NCBI RefSeq assembly: GCF_004349065.1
Contig: NZ_SMKZ01000002.1
Coordinates: forward strand, 186,001-250,000
Direction of reading: 5' to 3'
Length of the DNA: 64,000 nt
DNA from: Jiangella asiatica
GTDB taxonomy: Bacteria; Actinomycetota; Actinomycetes; Jiangellales; Jiangellaceae
Both the position numbers and the translations under genes were made by a program. The notes below the pieces were generated by a model, which worked only from the letters and a program-made list of their open reading frames with translations, did not search any database and was not told the DNA's origin. This document shows, piece after piece, positions 40,348 through 48,894 of this stretch. Within the stretch, counting starts at the first letter, position 1. Each line of letters opens with the position of its first letter.

Positions 40348-42897
40348 TCAGCCGGCCTGCCGGTCGCGGTCCTGGGCACGCAGCGCCCGCTCGAGGTCGG
40401 CCAGGCCCTCGACGACCAGCCGCCGGGCGGCGTCGGGGACCTCGGCCGTCTCCAGCCACGACCGCACCATGGACGCCGTCGGCGCGTCGGCCAGCACCCG
40501 CGGAAACAGCCCGACGATGATCGCCTGGGCGCTTTCGGTGGTGCGCTCGGCCCAGACCCGCGGCACCGCGTCGAGGTACGGGCCGATGTACGGGCGCACC
40601 AGCTCGCGCTGCTCAGGGTGGGCGAAGCCGCGCACCGTCGCCGTCAGCAGGGCGTTCGGCAGCTCGTCGCTCTCGACGGTGGCCTGCCAGGCGGACGCCT
40701 TGGCGGCGTACGTCGGGATCGAGGCGCGGGCGTAGGCGGCCTGCCGCTGGCCGGCCGCGGTGTTGTCGCGCTCCAGTTCCGCGGCGATGGCGTCCTCGCC
40801 GGCCGCGCCCAGGACCACGAGTCGCTGCAGCAGCGTCCACCGCAGGTCGGTGTCGACGACGAGCCCCGGCAGCGTCGACTCGTCCCCGTCGAGCATTGTG
40901 CGGATCTCGCCGACGTGGTCGTCGCTGGCCGCGGTGGCCACCCAGGCGCGAGCGAACGCGAGCTGCCGGTCGCCGCCGGGCTCGGCCCTGCCAGCCAGTT
41001 GGCGAAGCGCCGCCGCCCACCGCGACGCGAGCACGGTCCGGTTGGCCGGCCACGCGTAGAGGTCGATGGCCGCCCGGGCGGAGGCCAGCACGTGCTGCAC
41101 CACACCCATGGCGGTCTCGCGCTGGATGCCGCCCAGCACCAGCTCGACGAACGAGCTGGCCGACAGCTCGGCGTCGCGCAGCATGTCCGTGGACGCCGTC
41201 CAGCACAGTGCCCGCGGCAGAGACCCCAGCGCGCCGATGGACCGCACCACCGTCTGCTGAGACCGATCGTCCAGGCGGACCTTGGCGAAGGTGAGGTCGT
41301 CGTCGTTGACCAGGAGCAGGTCCGGCTGTTGCTCGCCGCGCAGCTCCTCGATCTCGGTGCGCGACCCGGCGAGGTCCAGCTCGACTCGGTGCCGGCGCAC
41401 CAGCTCGCCGTCCTCGGTGCGGTCGTAGAGGCCGACGGCGGCCCGGTGCGACCTGATCGTGGGATGCTCCGGCGGCGCAGTCTGCTCGATGGCGACCGAC
41501 GTGTAGGCACCGGCGCCGTCGACGGCGACCACCGGGCGCAGCGTGTTGACCCCGGCCGTGCGCAGCCACTGCTCGTTCCACTCGGAGAGGTCGCGGCCGC
41601 TGGTGCGCTCCAGGTGGGCGAAGAGGTCACCGAGCGAGGTGTTGCCCCAGGCGTGCTCGGCGAAGTACGCCCGCACCCCCTCCAGGAAGGCGTCCCGGCC
41701 GACCCAGGCGACCAGCTGCTTGAGCACGCTGGCGCCCTTGGCATAGGTGATGCCGTCGAAGTTGACCTCGACGTCCTCGAGGTCGCGGATGTCGGCGGAG
41801 ATCGGGTGCGTCGACGGCAGCTGGTCCTGGCGCAGCGCCCACAGCTTCTCGGTGACGGCGAACGTCGTCCAGGCATCGGTCCAGCGGGTGGCCTCGGCCA
41901 GCGACAGCACCGACGCCCAGGTGGCGAACGACTCGTTCAGCCACAGGTCGTCCCACCAGCGCATGGTGACGAGGTCGCCGAACCACATGTGCGCCATCTC
42001 GTGCAGGATCGTCTCGGCGCGGCGCTCGTAGGCGGCGTCGGTGACCCGGCTGCGGAACAGGTAGTCCTCGTGGTGGGTGACGGCGCCAGCGTTCTCCATC
42101 GCACCGGCGTTGAACTCCGGCACGAAGAGCTGGTCGTACTTGGCGAACGGGTAGGCCAGGCCGAAGACCTCCTCGAAGAAGGCGAACCCGCGCCGGGTGA
42201 CGTCGAACAGCTCGTCGGCGTCGAGGTACTCCGACAGCGACTTGCGGCAGTACAGCGCGAGCGGGACCGTCTTCTCCTTGCCCGTGTACTCCGACCGCAC
42301 GACGTGGTACGGGCCGGCCACGATGGCCGTCACGTACGTCGACAGCACCGGCGTCGCGTCGAACGTCCAGCGCCGCTTCTCCTTGTGCTTGCGGCTGTGG
42401 CCCGGCGAGTTCGAGACGACCTCCCAGTGTGTGGGGGCGTCGACGGTGAACGTCACGGCCGCCTTGAGGTCGGGCTGTTCGAAGCAGGCGTAGACCCGGC
42501 GGGCGTCGGCGACCTCGAACTGCGAGTACAGGTACACCTCGTCGTCGACGGGATCGACGAACCGGTGCAGCCCCTCGCCGGTGCGCATGTACGCAGCGTC
42601 GGCGACGATCTTGACCTCGTTCTCCGTCGCCAACCCGTCGAGCCGCACGCGGTTGCCGTCGAAGACGTCGGCCGGGTCGAGCGCATTGCCGTTGAGGACC
42701 ACCTCGTGGACAGCCGGCGCGATGAGGTCGAGCCAGGTACCGGCGCCTTCCGTCGAGGTGAACCGCGCCGTCGTCGTCGAACCGAACGTCGTGTCGCCCC
42801 GGGTCAGGTCGAGCTCGACGTCGTACTGGACGGACGAGGGATCTATGACGGAAGCGCGCTCGTGCGCCTCGTCTCGGGTCAGGTTCGTGCCAGGCAT
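40348..42897 (-). CDS. pepN: Aminopeptidase N (M1 metallopeptidase)
   Basis: 849 residues, the usual length of the actinobacterial enzyme. It removes N-terminal residues from peptides in the cytoplasm. The substrate motif is GAMENAG near residue 262, and the zinc site HEMAHMWFGDLV near 297 is followed by WLNESFATW, which brings the second Glu ligand. The C-terminal helical ERAP-like domain covers about 520-849. The start is taken as ATG 42897 (MPGTNLTRDEAHERA); an in-frame extension to 42981 lacks support and would enter the neighbouring promoter region. It is divergent from the nitroreductase gene at 43024. Confidence 0.95.
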   Translation of the reverse strand: MPGTNLTRDEAHERASVIDPSSVQYDVELDLTRGDTTFGSTTTARFTSTEGAGTWLDLIAPAVHEVVLNGNALDPADVFDGNRVRLDGLATENEVKIVADAAYMRTGEGLHRFVDPVDDEVYLYSQFEVADARRVYACFEQPDLKAAVTFTVDAPTHWEVVSNSPGHSRKHKEKRRWTFDATPVLSTYVTAIVAGPYHVVRSEYTGKEKTVPLALYCRKSLSEYLDADELFDVTRRGFAFFEEVFGLAYPFAKYDQLFVPEFNAGAMENAGAVTHHEDYLFRSRVTDAAYERRAETILHEMAHMWFGDLVTMRWWDDLWLNESFATWASVLSLAEATRWTDAWTTFAVTEKLWALRQDQLPSTHPISADIRDLEDVEVNFDGITYAKGASVLKQLVAWVGRDAFLEGVRAYFAEHAWGNTSLGDLFAHLERTSGRDLSEWNEQWLRTAGVNTLRPVVAVDGAGAYTSVAIEQTAPPEHPTIRSHRAAVGLYDRTEDGELVRRHRVELDLAGSRTEIEELRGEQQPDLLLVNDDDLTFAKVRLDDRSQQTVVRSIGALGSLPRALCWTASTDMLRDAELSASSFVELVLGGIQRETAMGVVQHVLASARAAIDLYAWPANRTVLASRWAAALRQLAGRAEPGGDRQLAFARAWVATAASDDHVGEIRTMLDGDESTLPGLVVDTDLRWTLLQRLVVLGAAGEDAIAAELERDNTAAGQRQAAYARASIPTYAAKASAWQATVESDELPNALLTATVRGFAHPEQRELVRPYIGPYLDAVPRVWAERTTESAQAIIVGLFPRVLADAPTASMVRSWLETAEVPDAARRLVVEGLADLERALRAQDRDRQAG

Positions 42898-42980
42898 GGC
42901 CCCGATCCTGACAGAACATCCGGACTCATGCTGTAGATAACCTGGCGGGAATCGCTTGCTCGCCCGTGCGGTTGGCCACA

Positions 42981-43010
42981 TCGATACCTCATTGATACGT
43001 CAATCGATAC
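42981..43010 (+). promoter_or_regulatory. Three direct heptamer repeats before the nitroreductase gene
   Basis: TCGATAC (42981-42987), TTGATAC (42992-42998) and TCGATAC (43004-43010) are spaced 11-12 bases apart, about one helical turn, immediately before the ribosome site (AAGGACGAG) of the gene at 43024. Such same-face repeats usually bind an activator or repressor oligomer. No protein can be assigned. Confidence 0.45.
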
Positions 43011-43023
43011 GAAGGACGAGCCG

Positions 43024-43631
43024 ATGACCCAGAACGGCGCCGTCGACTTCTGGTTCGACCCGACCTGCCCGTGGGCCTGGATGACGTCGCGTTGGATCCT
43101 GGAGGTCGAAAAGGTCCGGCCGATCGCGGTGACCTGGCACGTGATGTCGCTGTCGTACCTCAACGCCGAACGCGACCTCGGCGAGGACTACAACGCGCTG
43201 ATGCGCCGCGCCTGGGGACCGGTGCGGGTGGTCAACGCCGCGCGCGAGCTGCACGGCCAGGAGTACGTCAAGCCGCTCTACGACGCGATGGGCACGCGCC
43301 TGCACCCGGGCCGGCGGCGCGACTACGACGGGGTCATCGCCGAGGCGCTGGCCGAGGTGGGACTGCCGGAGACGCTGGCCGCCTACGCAGAGAGCGACGA
43401 GCTCGACGACACGCTGAAAAAAGCCACGACGCCGGCATGGACCAGGTCGGCACCGAGGTCGGCACGCCGGTCATCTCCATCGGCGGCTACGCGTTCTTCG
43501 GGCCGGTGCTGTCGCCCGCGCCGCGTGGCGAGGAGGCCGGCCGGATCTGGGACGGCGTGCGCGCGCTGGCGTCGTACGACGGCTTCTTCGAGCTGAAGCG
43601 GACCCGCACCCGCAAGCCCGTCTTCGACTGA
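43024..43631 (+). pseudogene. Mycothiol-dependent nitroreductase-like (Rv2466c group, DsbA fold), split by a frameshift
   Basis: From ATG 43024 the frame reads [20 protein letters not shown] (CPW redox site near residue 16), [20 protein letters not shown] and [19 protein letters not shown], to DDTLKK near residue 134. There it meets a run of six A (43418-43423). The family's remainder continues in the -1 frame: [40 protein letters not shown] and [15 protein letters not shown], stop at 43631. One extra A would restore a full 200-odd-residue protein. It may be a sequencing or assembly error, a recent mutation, or slippage on the A run; the 0-frame product would end in junk at 43596. The group uses mycothiol in oxidative and nitro-drug reduction in actinobacteria. 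All conserved text is present, so decay is slight. Confidence 0.75.
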
Positions 43632-43673
43632 CCCCGTCACGGGTGCCGGGTGCGGTACGGCAGACTGGCGCCC

Positions 43674-44153
43674 ATGCGTGTGCACGTCGGCTCCGACCAT
43701 GCCGGGTACGAGGTCAAGAACCGCCTCGTCGAGGTGCTCCGTGACGGCGGCCACGAGGTCGTCGACCACGGGCCGTTCGTCTACGACGAGCTCGACGACT
43801 ATCCCGCGTTCTGCCTGCGCGCCGGCGAGGCGGTCGCCGCCGACGCCGACAGCCTCGGCGTGGTCATCGGCGGCTCGGGCAACGGCGAACAGATCGCGGC
43901 CAACAAGGTCAAGGGCATCCGGGCGGCGCTGGCCTGGTCGGACGAGACCGCGCGGCTGGCCCGCGAGCACAACGACGCCCAGGTGGTCGCCGTCGGCGCC
44001 CGGATGCACCCGTTCGACGACGTCGTGAGCTTCGTCCAGACGTTCCTGGCCACGCCGTTCTCGCAGAGTGAGCGGCACGCGCGCCGCATCGGGATGCTCA
44101 GCCGTTACGAGGAGTCCGGCGAGCTTCCTCCGCTCGCGGCGGCCGCTGACTAG
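43674..44153 (+). CDS. rpiB: Ribose-5-phosphate isomerase B
   Basis: 159 residues, ATG 43674. It interconverts ribose-5-phosphate and ribulose-5-phosphate in the pentose phosphate pathway. The signatures are MRVHVGSDHAGYEVKNRL at the start and LGVVIGGSGNGEQIAANKVK near residue 62-80, where the Glu of GNGEQ takes the place of the Cys used by other RpiB enzymes, as in the mycobacterial type. REHNDAQVVAVGARMHP follows near 102-118. Its last 56 bases overlap a small gene on the other strand. Confidence 0.95.
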   Translation: MRVHVGSDHAGYEVKNRLVEVLRDGGHEVVDHGPFVYDELDDYPAFCLRAGEAVAADADSLGVVIGGSGNGEQIAANKVKGIRAALAWSDETARLAREHNDAQVVAVGARMHPFDDVVSFVQTFLATPFSQSERHARRIGMLSRYEESGELPPLAAAAD

Positions 44154-44316
44154 GGCGCGGCGGCAGCGGCGTCGACTCCAGCTTCGCCAGCGCCGCCTCG
44201 AGCTGGGCGGGACTGGGCCGCGAGACGTCGCGGGCACGCAGGGCCCGCGACACCCCGACTTGCGAGCGCCGGTCGACCTGGTCGAGCTTGCGCGCGGCCT
44301 TGTCTCGATCGTTCAT
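44098..44316 (-). CDS. Small basic hypothetical protein
   Basis: 72 residues, begins MNDRDKAARKLDQVDRRSQV and continues with SRPSPAQLEAALAKLES and a Pro/Arg-rich tail. It is highly charged, with no membrane segment or known motif. It starts only 14 bases from the divergent nei gene and its 3' end overlaps rpiB by 56 bases. No strong ribosome site is visible. The helix-like, non-shadow composition supports a real gene; its function is unknown. Confidence 0.5.
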   Translation of the reverse strand: MNDRDKAARKLDQVDRRSQVGVSRALRARDVSRPSPAQLEAALAKLESTPLPPRPSQRPPRAEEARRTPRNG

Positions 44317-44329
44317 GGAAGGACGGTAC

Positions 44330-45133
44330 GTGCCCGAGGGCCATACGATCCACCGTCTTGCTCACCAGGTGGTCCGCGCGTTCGGCGGCCGCCCCGTCGG
44401 TGTCAGCAGCCCGCAGGGGCGCTTCGCCGCCGGTGCCGCCGTCGTCGACGGTGTCGAGGTGCGGGACGCGCAGGCGCACGGCAAGCACCTGTTCATCGGG
44501 TTCGACGGGCGGCGCTGGGTACACGTCCACCTCGGGCTGTACGGGACGTTCGACGTCGTGGCCGGGCCGCCCGGTCCGGTGCGTGGCGAGGTCCGGATGC
44601 GGCTTGCCACGTCCGACGCGCACGCGGACCTGCGTGGGCCGACGGCGTGCGAGGTACTGGGCGAGGCGGAGAAGGCCGCCATCCACGCCCGCCTCGGCCC
44701 GGATCCGCTGCGCGGCGACGACCCCGCACCGGCGCTGGAGCGCATCGGTCGGAGCCGGACGCCCGTGGGCATCCTGCTCATGGACCAGACGGTGCTGGCC
44801 GGCGTCGGCAATGTCTACCGAGCCGAGACGCTGTTCCGCGCCGGCGTGGACCCGTCCAGGCCGGGCCGGACGGTGCCGGCGCCGGTGCTGCGCGCCGTCT
44901 GGGACGACCTGGTCGGGCTCATGGCGACGGGGGTCGCGACCGGCCGCATCGACACCGTCCGCCCCGAGCACGAACCCGAGGCGATGGGCCGACCGCCGCG
45001 TGTCGACGACCACGGCGGCGAGGTCTACGTCTACCGGCGGGCAGGCCAGCCCTGCCTGGTCTGCGGCACCCCGGTCCGGGTCGGCATCGCCGCTGCCCGG
45101 AACCTGTTCTGGTGCCCCCGATGTCAGTGTTGA
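44330..45133 (+). CDS. nei: Fpg/Nei-family DNA glycosylase/AP lyase
   Basis: 267 residues, start GTG 44330 six bases after GGAAGGA. The mature N-terminus then is PEGHTIHRLA, as required because Pro is the catalytic nucleophile, with the next Glu. It excises oxidised bases and nicks the abasic site in base-excision repair. Further motifs: AHGKHLFIGFDGRRWVHVHL near residue 50-65, the helix-two-turn-helix VGNVYRAETLFRAGVDPSRP near 160, and a C-terminal zinc finger C-x2-C-x16-C-x2-C (CLVCGTPVRVG to FWCPRCQC). PEGHT rather than PELPE places it in the Nei rather than Fpg group. Confidence 0.94.
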   Translation: MPEGHTIHRLAHQVVRAFGGRPVGVSSPQGRFAAGAAVVDGVEVRDAQAHGKHLFIGFDGRRWVHVHLGLYGTFDVVAGPPGPVRGEVRMRLATSDAHADLRGPTACEVLGEAEKAAIHARLGPDPLRGDDPAPALERIGRSRTPVGILLMDQTVLAGVGNVYRAETLFRAGVDPSRPGRTVPAPVLRAVWDDLVGLMATGVATGRIDTVRPEHEPEAMGRPPRVDDHGGEVYVYRRAGQPCLVCGTPVRVGIAAARNLFWCPRCQC

Positions 45134-45199
45134 CCGGGTCTTCGAGATGGTTTCCCGTGCTCTACCAGGACCGCTCTCTTTGCCGCTAGGGTCCTCGGT

Positions 45200-46303
45200 G
45201 TGACGACCCGACCGGCTGGCCTGCTCGGGCTTGCCGGAGTGGTCTCCGGTAGGCGTCCGGCCGGCCCCATCACCCGCCGGCTGATCCGTGAGCCGGTGGT
45301 CCTGGCGTGCCTGCTCGCGGTCACGCTGCTGCTGGGCCTGGCCATGGTGTCGTGGATGTCCATGGTGCCGGCCATCGCGCTGGTGCTGCCGCTGCTGTTC
45401 GGCGGGCTGTTCCTCGCGCCGCGGTCGCTGGCGTGGCTGGTCGGCACGGCCGCGTTCTGTCTCGTGGCCGGCGGTGTCGCCATCGACGTCGACCAGACGT
45501 TCGTCGCGGTCACCGTCGTCGTAGGCATCACCGCGGTCGTGTCGCTGGGGCTGGCTCGGTCGCGGGCACGCCTCGGGCTGCAGGGCACCATGGGCGAGTC
45601 GATGCTCGTCGACCTGCGTGACCGGCTCAGCGCGCAGGGCAAGGTCCCGGCGCTGCCGCGCGGCTGGGAGGTCGAGCTGGTCCACCACGCCGCTGAGCGG
45701 TCCAGCTTCTCTGGCGACTTCGCCGTGGCCACCCGGTCCGCCGACGGCGGCACGCTCGAGCTCGCGCTCGTGGACGTCTCCGGCAAGGGTCACAACGCCG
45801 GCACCCGGGCGCTGCTGCTGTCCGGCGCGTTCGGCGGGTTGCTCGGGTCGCTGCCGCCCGAGCAGTTCCTCCCCGCCGCCAACGCCTACCTGCTGCGGCA
45901 GCGCTGGCCCGAGGGGTTCGCGACCGCGGTGCACCTTGTGGTCGACCTGCGGACGGGGGAGTACGAGGTCCGCTCGGCCGGGCACCCGCCGGCCATCCAC
46001 TTCCATGCCGGGTCCGGACGCTGGGTCACGCTCGACACCGAGGGCGGCCTGCTCGGCGTCTTCGACCAGGACTTCTACGCGCCGGTCTGCGGGCGGCTGC
46101 GGCCCGGCGACGCGCTGATGCTCTACACGGACGGGTTGGTCGAGGCGCCCCGGCGCGACCTGTCCGACGGCATCGACAAGCTCCAGGGCGAGGCCGAGCG
46201 GCTGATCGCGAAGGGCTTCCGCCACGGCGCCAAGAAGCTCATCGACGCCGTCGCGTCCTCCGACGCCGACGACCGCGCACTCCTCCTCCTCTGGCGCATC
46301 TGA
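45200..46303 (+). CDS. Membrane-anchored PP2C/SpoIIE-type serine phosphatase
   Basis: 367 residues, GTG 45200. Three or four N-terminal membrane segments span about 28-115 (VVLACLLAVTLLLGLAMVSW, VPAIALVLPLLFGGLFLAP, FVAVTVVVGITAVVSLGLA). A SpoIIE-like PP2C domain follows, about 150-367 (FSGDFAVATR, ALVDVSGKGHNAGTRALLLS, VRSAGHPPAIHF, GDALMLYTDGLVEAPRRD, DDRALLLLW), with metal-binding Asp residues in the first, second and last motifs. Such proteins dephosphorylate anti-anti-sigma factors. No STAS or anti-sigma partner lies next to it. Element C follows downstream. Confidence 0.9.
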   Translation: MTTRPAGLLGLAGVVSGRRPAGPITRRLIREPVVLACLLAVTLLLGLAMVSWMSMVPAIALVLPLLFGGLFLAPRSLAWLVGTAAFCLVAGGVAIDVDQTFVAVTVVVGITAVVSLGLARSRARLGLQGTMGESMLVDLRDRLSAQGKVPALPRGWEVELVHHAAERSSFSGDFAVATRSADGGTLELALVDVSGKGHNAGTRALLLSGAFGGLLGSLPPEQFLPAANAYLLRQRWPEGFATAVHLVVDLRTGEYEVRSAGHPPAIHFHAGSGRWVTLDTEGGLLGVFDQDFYAPVCGRLRPGDALMLYTDGLVEAPRRDLSDGIDKLQGEAERLIAKGFRHGAKKLIDAVASSDADDRALLLLWRI

Positions 46304-46341
46304 CGGTGACCGGGCACGAGTCGACCCGTCGTCCCACGCGC

Positions 46342-46437
46342 CCCGAAATGATCACGTTCAGCAGGATCACACGAGCTTCACCATGCTTGTAATCATGGTG
46401 CGACACGCGATTTCGTGCTGAACGTGATCATTTCGGG
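46342..46437. repeat. Palindromic intergenic repeat with perfect 22-bp arms (element C)
   Basis: Outer arms at 46342-46363 (beginning CCCGAAATGATCACG) and 46416-46437 are perfect reverse complements over 22 bases. An inner stem CACCATG (46379-46385)/CATGGTG (46394-46400) encloses CTTGTAAT. It is the most complete copy of the family with elements A, B and D. It lies between convergent genes ending at 46303 and 46503 and may also act as a terminator. Confidence 0.75.
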
Positions 46438-46502
46438 TCAGGGGCGGGGGCCGGCGGCATTCACCCGACCTCGCCCGTGGCAAGGCTGGCTCCTACCCGA
46501 GC

Positions 46503-47153
46503 TCACCCCGGGTAGGCGGCGACCGCCTCGATCTCCACCAGCCAGCCGGCGACGGGCAGCGTCGCCACCTCCAGGTTGGTCCGCGACGGCCGGGTGGCGT
46601 TGGCGAACTCGACGGGCTGGTAGGCCGCGATGACCTCGCCGCTCACCCGGTCCACGTTCGCCATCCACTTGCGGTAGGCGCGGTTCCAGCCGTCGTAGTC
46701 GGCCCGGGCGGCGCCCGGTGGTGCCTGCAGGTAGATGCGCATGCTGGTGATGTCGGTCAGGGTGAGCCCCTGCGACTCCAGGTTCTCCCGGATGCGCGCC
46801 ATCGCGTTCATGCCCTGGGCCTGGGTGACGGTGACGCCGGCCGGTAGCTTGCCGCCCGGGTACTGAGCGGGGTCGATGTAGCGTTCGGGTGTCCCGGCCG
46901 GTGCGCCGGCGTTGAGCGCGGACGGTCCGATGCCGCTGGAGAAGTAGATCGACGCCTGCGAGCCGAACGCGACGCCGCTCGCGATGAACGGGTCGGGGGC
47001 CTGGGCGGCCGGCGCCAGGTTGTAGCGGATCTCCCGGGGGCGCGGCTGCCCGATCCGGCTGGCCGCGATGGCGCCGCCGGTCACGGCCAGTGTCGTGAGC
47101 CCGGTGCCGACGGTCACGGCGAGCAGACGGCGCCGGGTGGGGTGCTGGGACAT
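46503..47153 (-). CDS. RidA/YjgF-family protein with Tat signal
   Basis: 216 residues. ATG 47153 after AAGGAGAC. The Tat-type signal is PTRRRLLAVTVGTGLTTLAV. The RidA-like fold covers about 60-216 (FSSGIGPSALNAGAPAGTPE, QAQGMNAMARIRENLESQGL, LTDITSMRIYLQAPPG, RPSRTNLEVATLPVAGWLVE, IEAVAAYPG). The SRTNLEV Arg is the residue RidA enzymes use to bind the imine carboxylate. RidA proteins deaminate reactive enamines/imines; exported versions are unusual. It lies 28 bases after the amine oxidase, whose imine products it could hydrolyse in the same compartment. Confidence 0.88.
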   Translation of the reverse strand: MSQHPTRRRLLAVTVGTGLTTLAVTGGAIAASRIGQPRPREIRYNLAPAAQAPDPFIASGVAFGSQASIYFSSGIGPSALNAGAPAGTPERYIDPAQYPGGKLPAGVTVTQAQGMNAMARIRENLESQGLTLTDITSMRIYLQAPPGAARADYDGWNRAYRKWMANVDRVSGEVIAAYQPVEFANATRPSRTNLEVATLPVAGWLVEIEAVAAYPG

Positions 47154-47181
47154 CGTGTCTCCTTCGGGGACGGTGACGGGG

Positions 47182-48795
47182 TCAGGCCGCGGTCGCGGCG
47201 ACGCGCTGGTGCAGGTCCGTGACGACCTGCCGGGCGGACTCGAACGCGCCCGCCTGCCAGGCGATCAGGTAGCTCAGGTGGTCGCCGGCGAAGTAGACGT
47301 TGCCGTCGGGGCGCAGCAGGTGGTCGTACGCGGCCCCGCGCCCGCCGGGCCAGCTGACCCAGCCGCCCAGGCTGTAGGGCTCCTTGGGCCAGGCGACGGA
47401 GAACGACGTGTCCAGTTCGTCGCGGTACTTCGTCCCGTGGATCTTCACGCCCTGGGCGACGGCGCGCGCCGCCCGCTCCGGAACGGACAGGTCGGTGTAC
47501 GCGCCGGAGTAGTAACCGACGACGACCCCCTTGCGGCCGAGGAAGCCCGACGACGGGTACCAGATCCCGGAGATGTCCATGTTCGTCGCCGTGATGCCGC
47601 CGAAGATCTTGTCGTCCTCCTCCCACCACCGGCGGCCGTACTGCAGGCCGATCTTGCCGGTGTTGGCCGCCGTGGGCACGGTGAGCGCGTCCTTGGTGGC
47701 CTGGGAGAAGTTGGACGGGATGTCCTTGAGCACCATCGGCGGGATCGTGGAGATGCAGTAGTCCGCCTCGATGGTGCGGACGCGCCCGTTCGACCGGTAG
47801 CTGACGCGGACCCCGTCGCCGGTGTTGCTGATCTGGGTGACCGGGGCCTCGTAGGTGATGCGGCGGCGGCCGCCGACGGCGTCGGCGAGGGCGGCGCTGA
47901 TGCGGTCCATGCCGCCGACGGGCTGCCACATCATCATGGCCTGGTCGAAGCCGAACTCGAACGCGAACCTGGTGCCGAACTCACTTTGCAGGACCGCCGA
48001 CATCGACGGCGGGGTACCGACGACGCCGGCGTCGTGCCCGGCGCCGGGCGCGTCGACGTAACCGCGCCGGCTGTTGCCGACGTAGCGGCCGCCGGTGAGC
48101 CCGCCCAGGCTCTCGGCGAACGAGACCAGCCTGTCGACGTCGTCGGAACTGAGCACGGCAGCGAGAGCGCCCTGGTCGGCCGCCTGCGCGAGCAGCTCGG
48201 ACACGTAGCCGTAGACATCGGCCTTGGCCTGCCGGTGTGTGACCGGAGTGCTGGCCAGCGGCCCGTAGTCGGTGGTCGAGGTGTTCTCGTGGTAGTAGAG
48301 GCTCTCCGCGTTCGCGTTGACCAGTGCCTCGATCTCGACGCCCAGCTCGCGGCAGTAGTCGAGCGTGACGTGATGGTTGGGGATGCGCGCCGGGCCGGCG
48401 TTGAAGTAGAGCCCGTCGTCGAACCGGCAGACCTGCGTGACGCCGTCGGTGTCGGTCAAGCGGTCGCCGCGGCGGATGGTCTTCGCCCTACCGCCCGGCC
48501 GGTCGCGTGCCTCCAGGACGTGGCAGTCGTAGCCGGCCTTTCCCAGCTCGTACGCGGCGGTCAGCCCGGCGGTACCCGCGCCGAGCACAACGACCTTCGT
48601 GCGGCGCCCGCGGGCGGAGTCGGGCAGGTCGGCCGCGCGCGGCGGCTGGAAGTCGGTGGCGGCCTCGGCGGGCGAGGCGAAGAGGCCGAGGGCCTCCATG
48701 CCGCCGTAGAGCGCCGTCGCGCCGCCGACCATGCCGACCCTGGTCAGAAAGCTGCGCCTGCTGTGTCCGCGAGGTGTACCCGCTGTCGTGGTCAA
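47182..48795 (-). CDS. Tat-exported flavin amine oxidase (monoamine/L-amino-acid oxidase type)
   Basis: 537 residues from TTG 48795, chosen because AGGAGG ends five bases before it; the longer frame from GTG 48816 begins upstream of that site. The Tat signal is SRRSFLTRVGMVGGATALYG. The FAD dinucleotide fold is VVVLGAGTAGLTAAYELGKA near residue 70, followed by VLEARDRPGGRAKT. The substrate domain contains YFNAGPARIPNHH. The C-terminal FAD motif is NVYFAGDHLSYLIAWQAGAF near 500-520. It oxidises an amine or amino acid to imine, H2O2 and ammonia outside the membrane. The gene order suggests an operon with the exported RidA-like protein under TetR control. Confidence 0.93.
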   Translation of the reverse strand: MTTTAGTPRGHSRRSFLTRVGMVGGATALYGGMEALGLFASPAEAATDFQPPRAADLPDSARGRRTKVVVLGAGTAGLTAAYELGKAGYDCHVLEARDRPGGRAKTIRRGDRLTDTDGVTQVCRFDDGLYFNAGPARIPNHHVTLDYCRELGVEIEALVNANAESLYYHENTSTTDYGPLASTPVTHRQAKADVYGYVSELLAQAADQGALAAVLSSDDVDRLVSFAESLGGLTGGRYVGNSRRGYVDAPGAGHDAGVVGTPPSMSAVLQSEFGTRFAFEFGFDQAMMMWQPVGGMDRISAALADAVGGRRRITYEAPVTQISNTGDGVRVSYRSNGRVRTIEADYCISTIPPMVLKDIPSNFSQATKDALTVPTAANTGKIGLQYGRRWWEEDDKIFGGITATNMDISGIWYPSSGFLGRKGVVVGYYSGAYTDLSVPERAARAVAQGVKIHGTKYRDELDTSFSVAWPKEPYSLGGWVSWPGGRGAAYDHLLRPDGNVYFAGDHLSYLIAWQAGAFESARQVVTDLHQRVAATAA

Positions 48796-48864
48796 CGTCG
48801 CCTCCTGTCGGTGCACCCGGCCGGGGGTGCCGGGTCGCAGGAGCAGTCTTCGGAGGTTCCGTTA

Positions 48865-48873
48865 TGTATCGAT
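48865..48873. promoter_or_regulatory. Half-operator TGTATCGAT upstream of the amine oxidase
   Basis: TGTATCGAT, identical to 49542-49550 in the TetR/cupin operator. It lies in the 99-base gap between the TetR gene and the oxidase start, which suggests the TetR protein also controls the oxidase operon. Confidence 0.4.
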
Positions 48874-48894
48874 TTCGTCGGAGTTATCGGGGGA

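Noticed and set aside
43416-43426. Programmed -1 frameshift site
   Set aside because: In the 0 frame the heptamer is G AAA AAA, which does not fit the X XXY YYZ slippery pattern, and no downstream pseudoknot was evident; indel or sequencing error is simpler.
33837-46437. The palindromic repeats as a CRISPR array
   Set aside because: The copies are kilobases apart, of unequal length and mutually inverted, with no regular spacers or cas genes.
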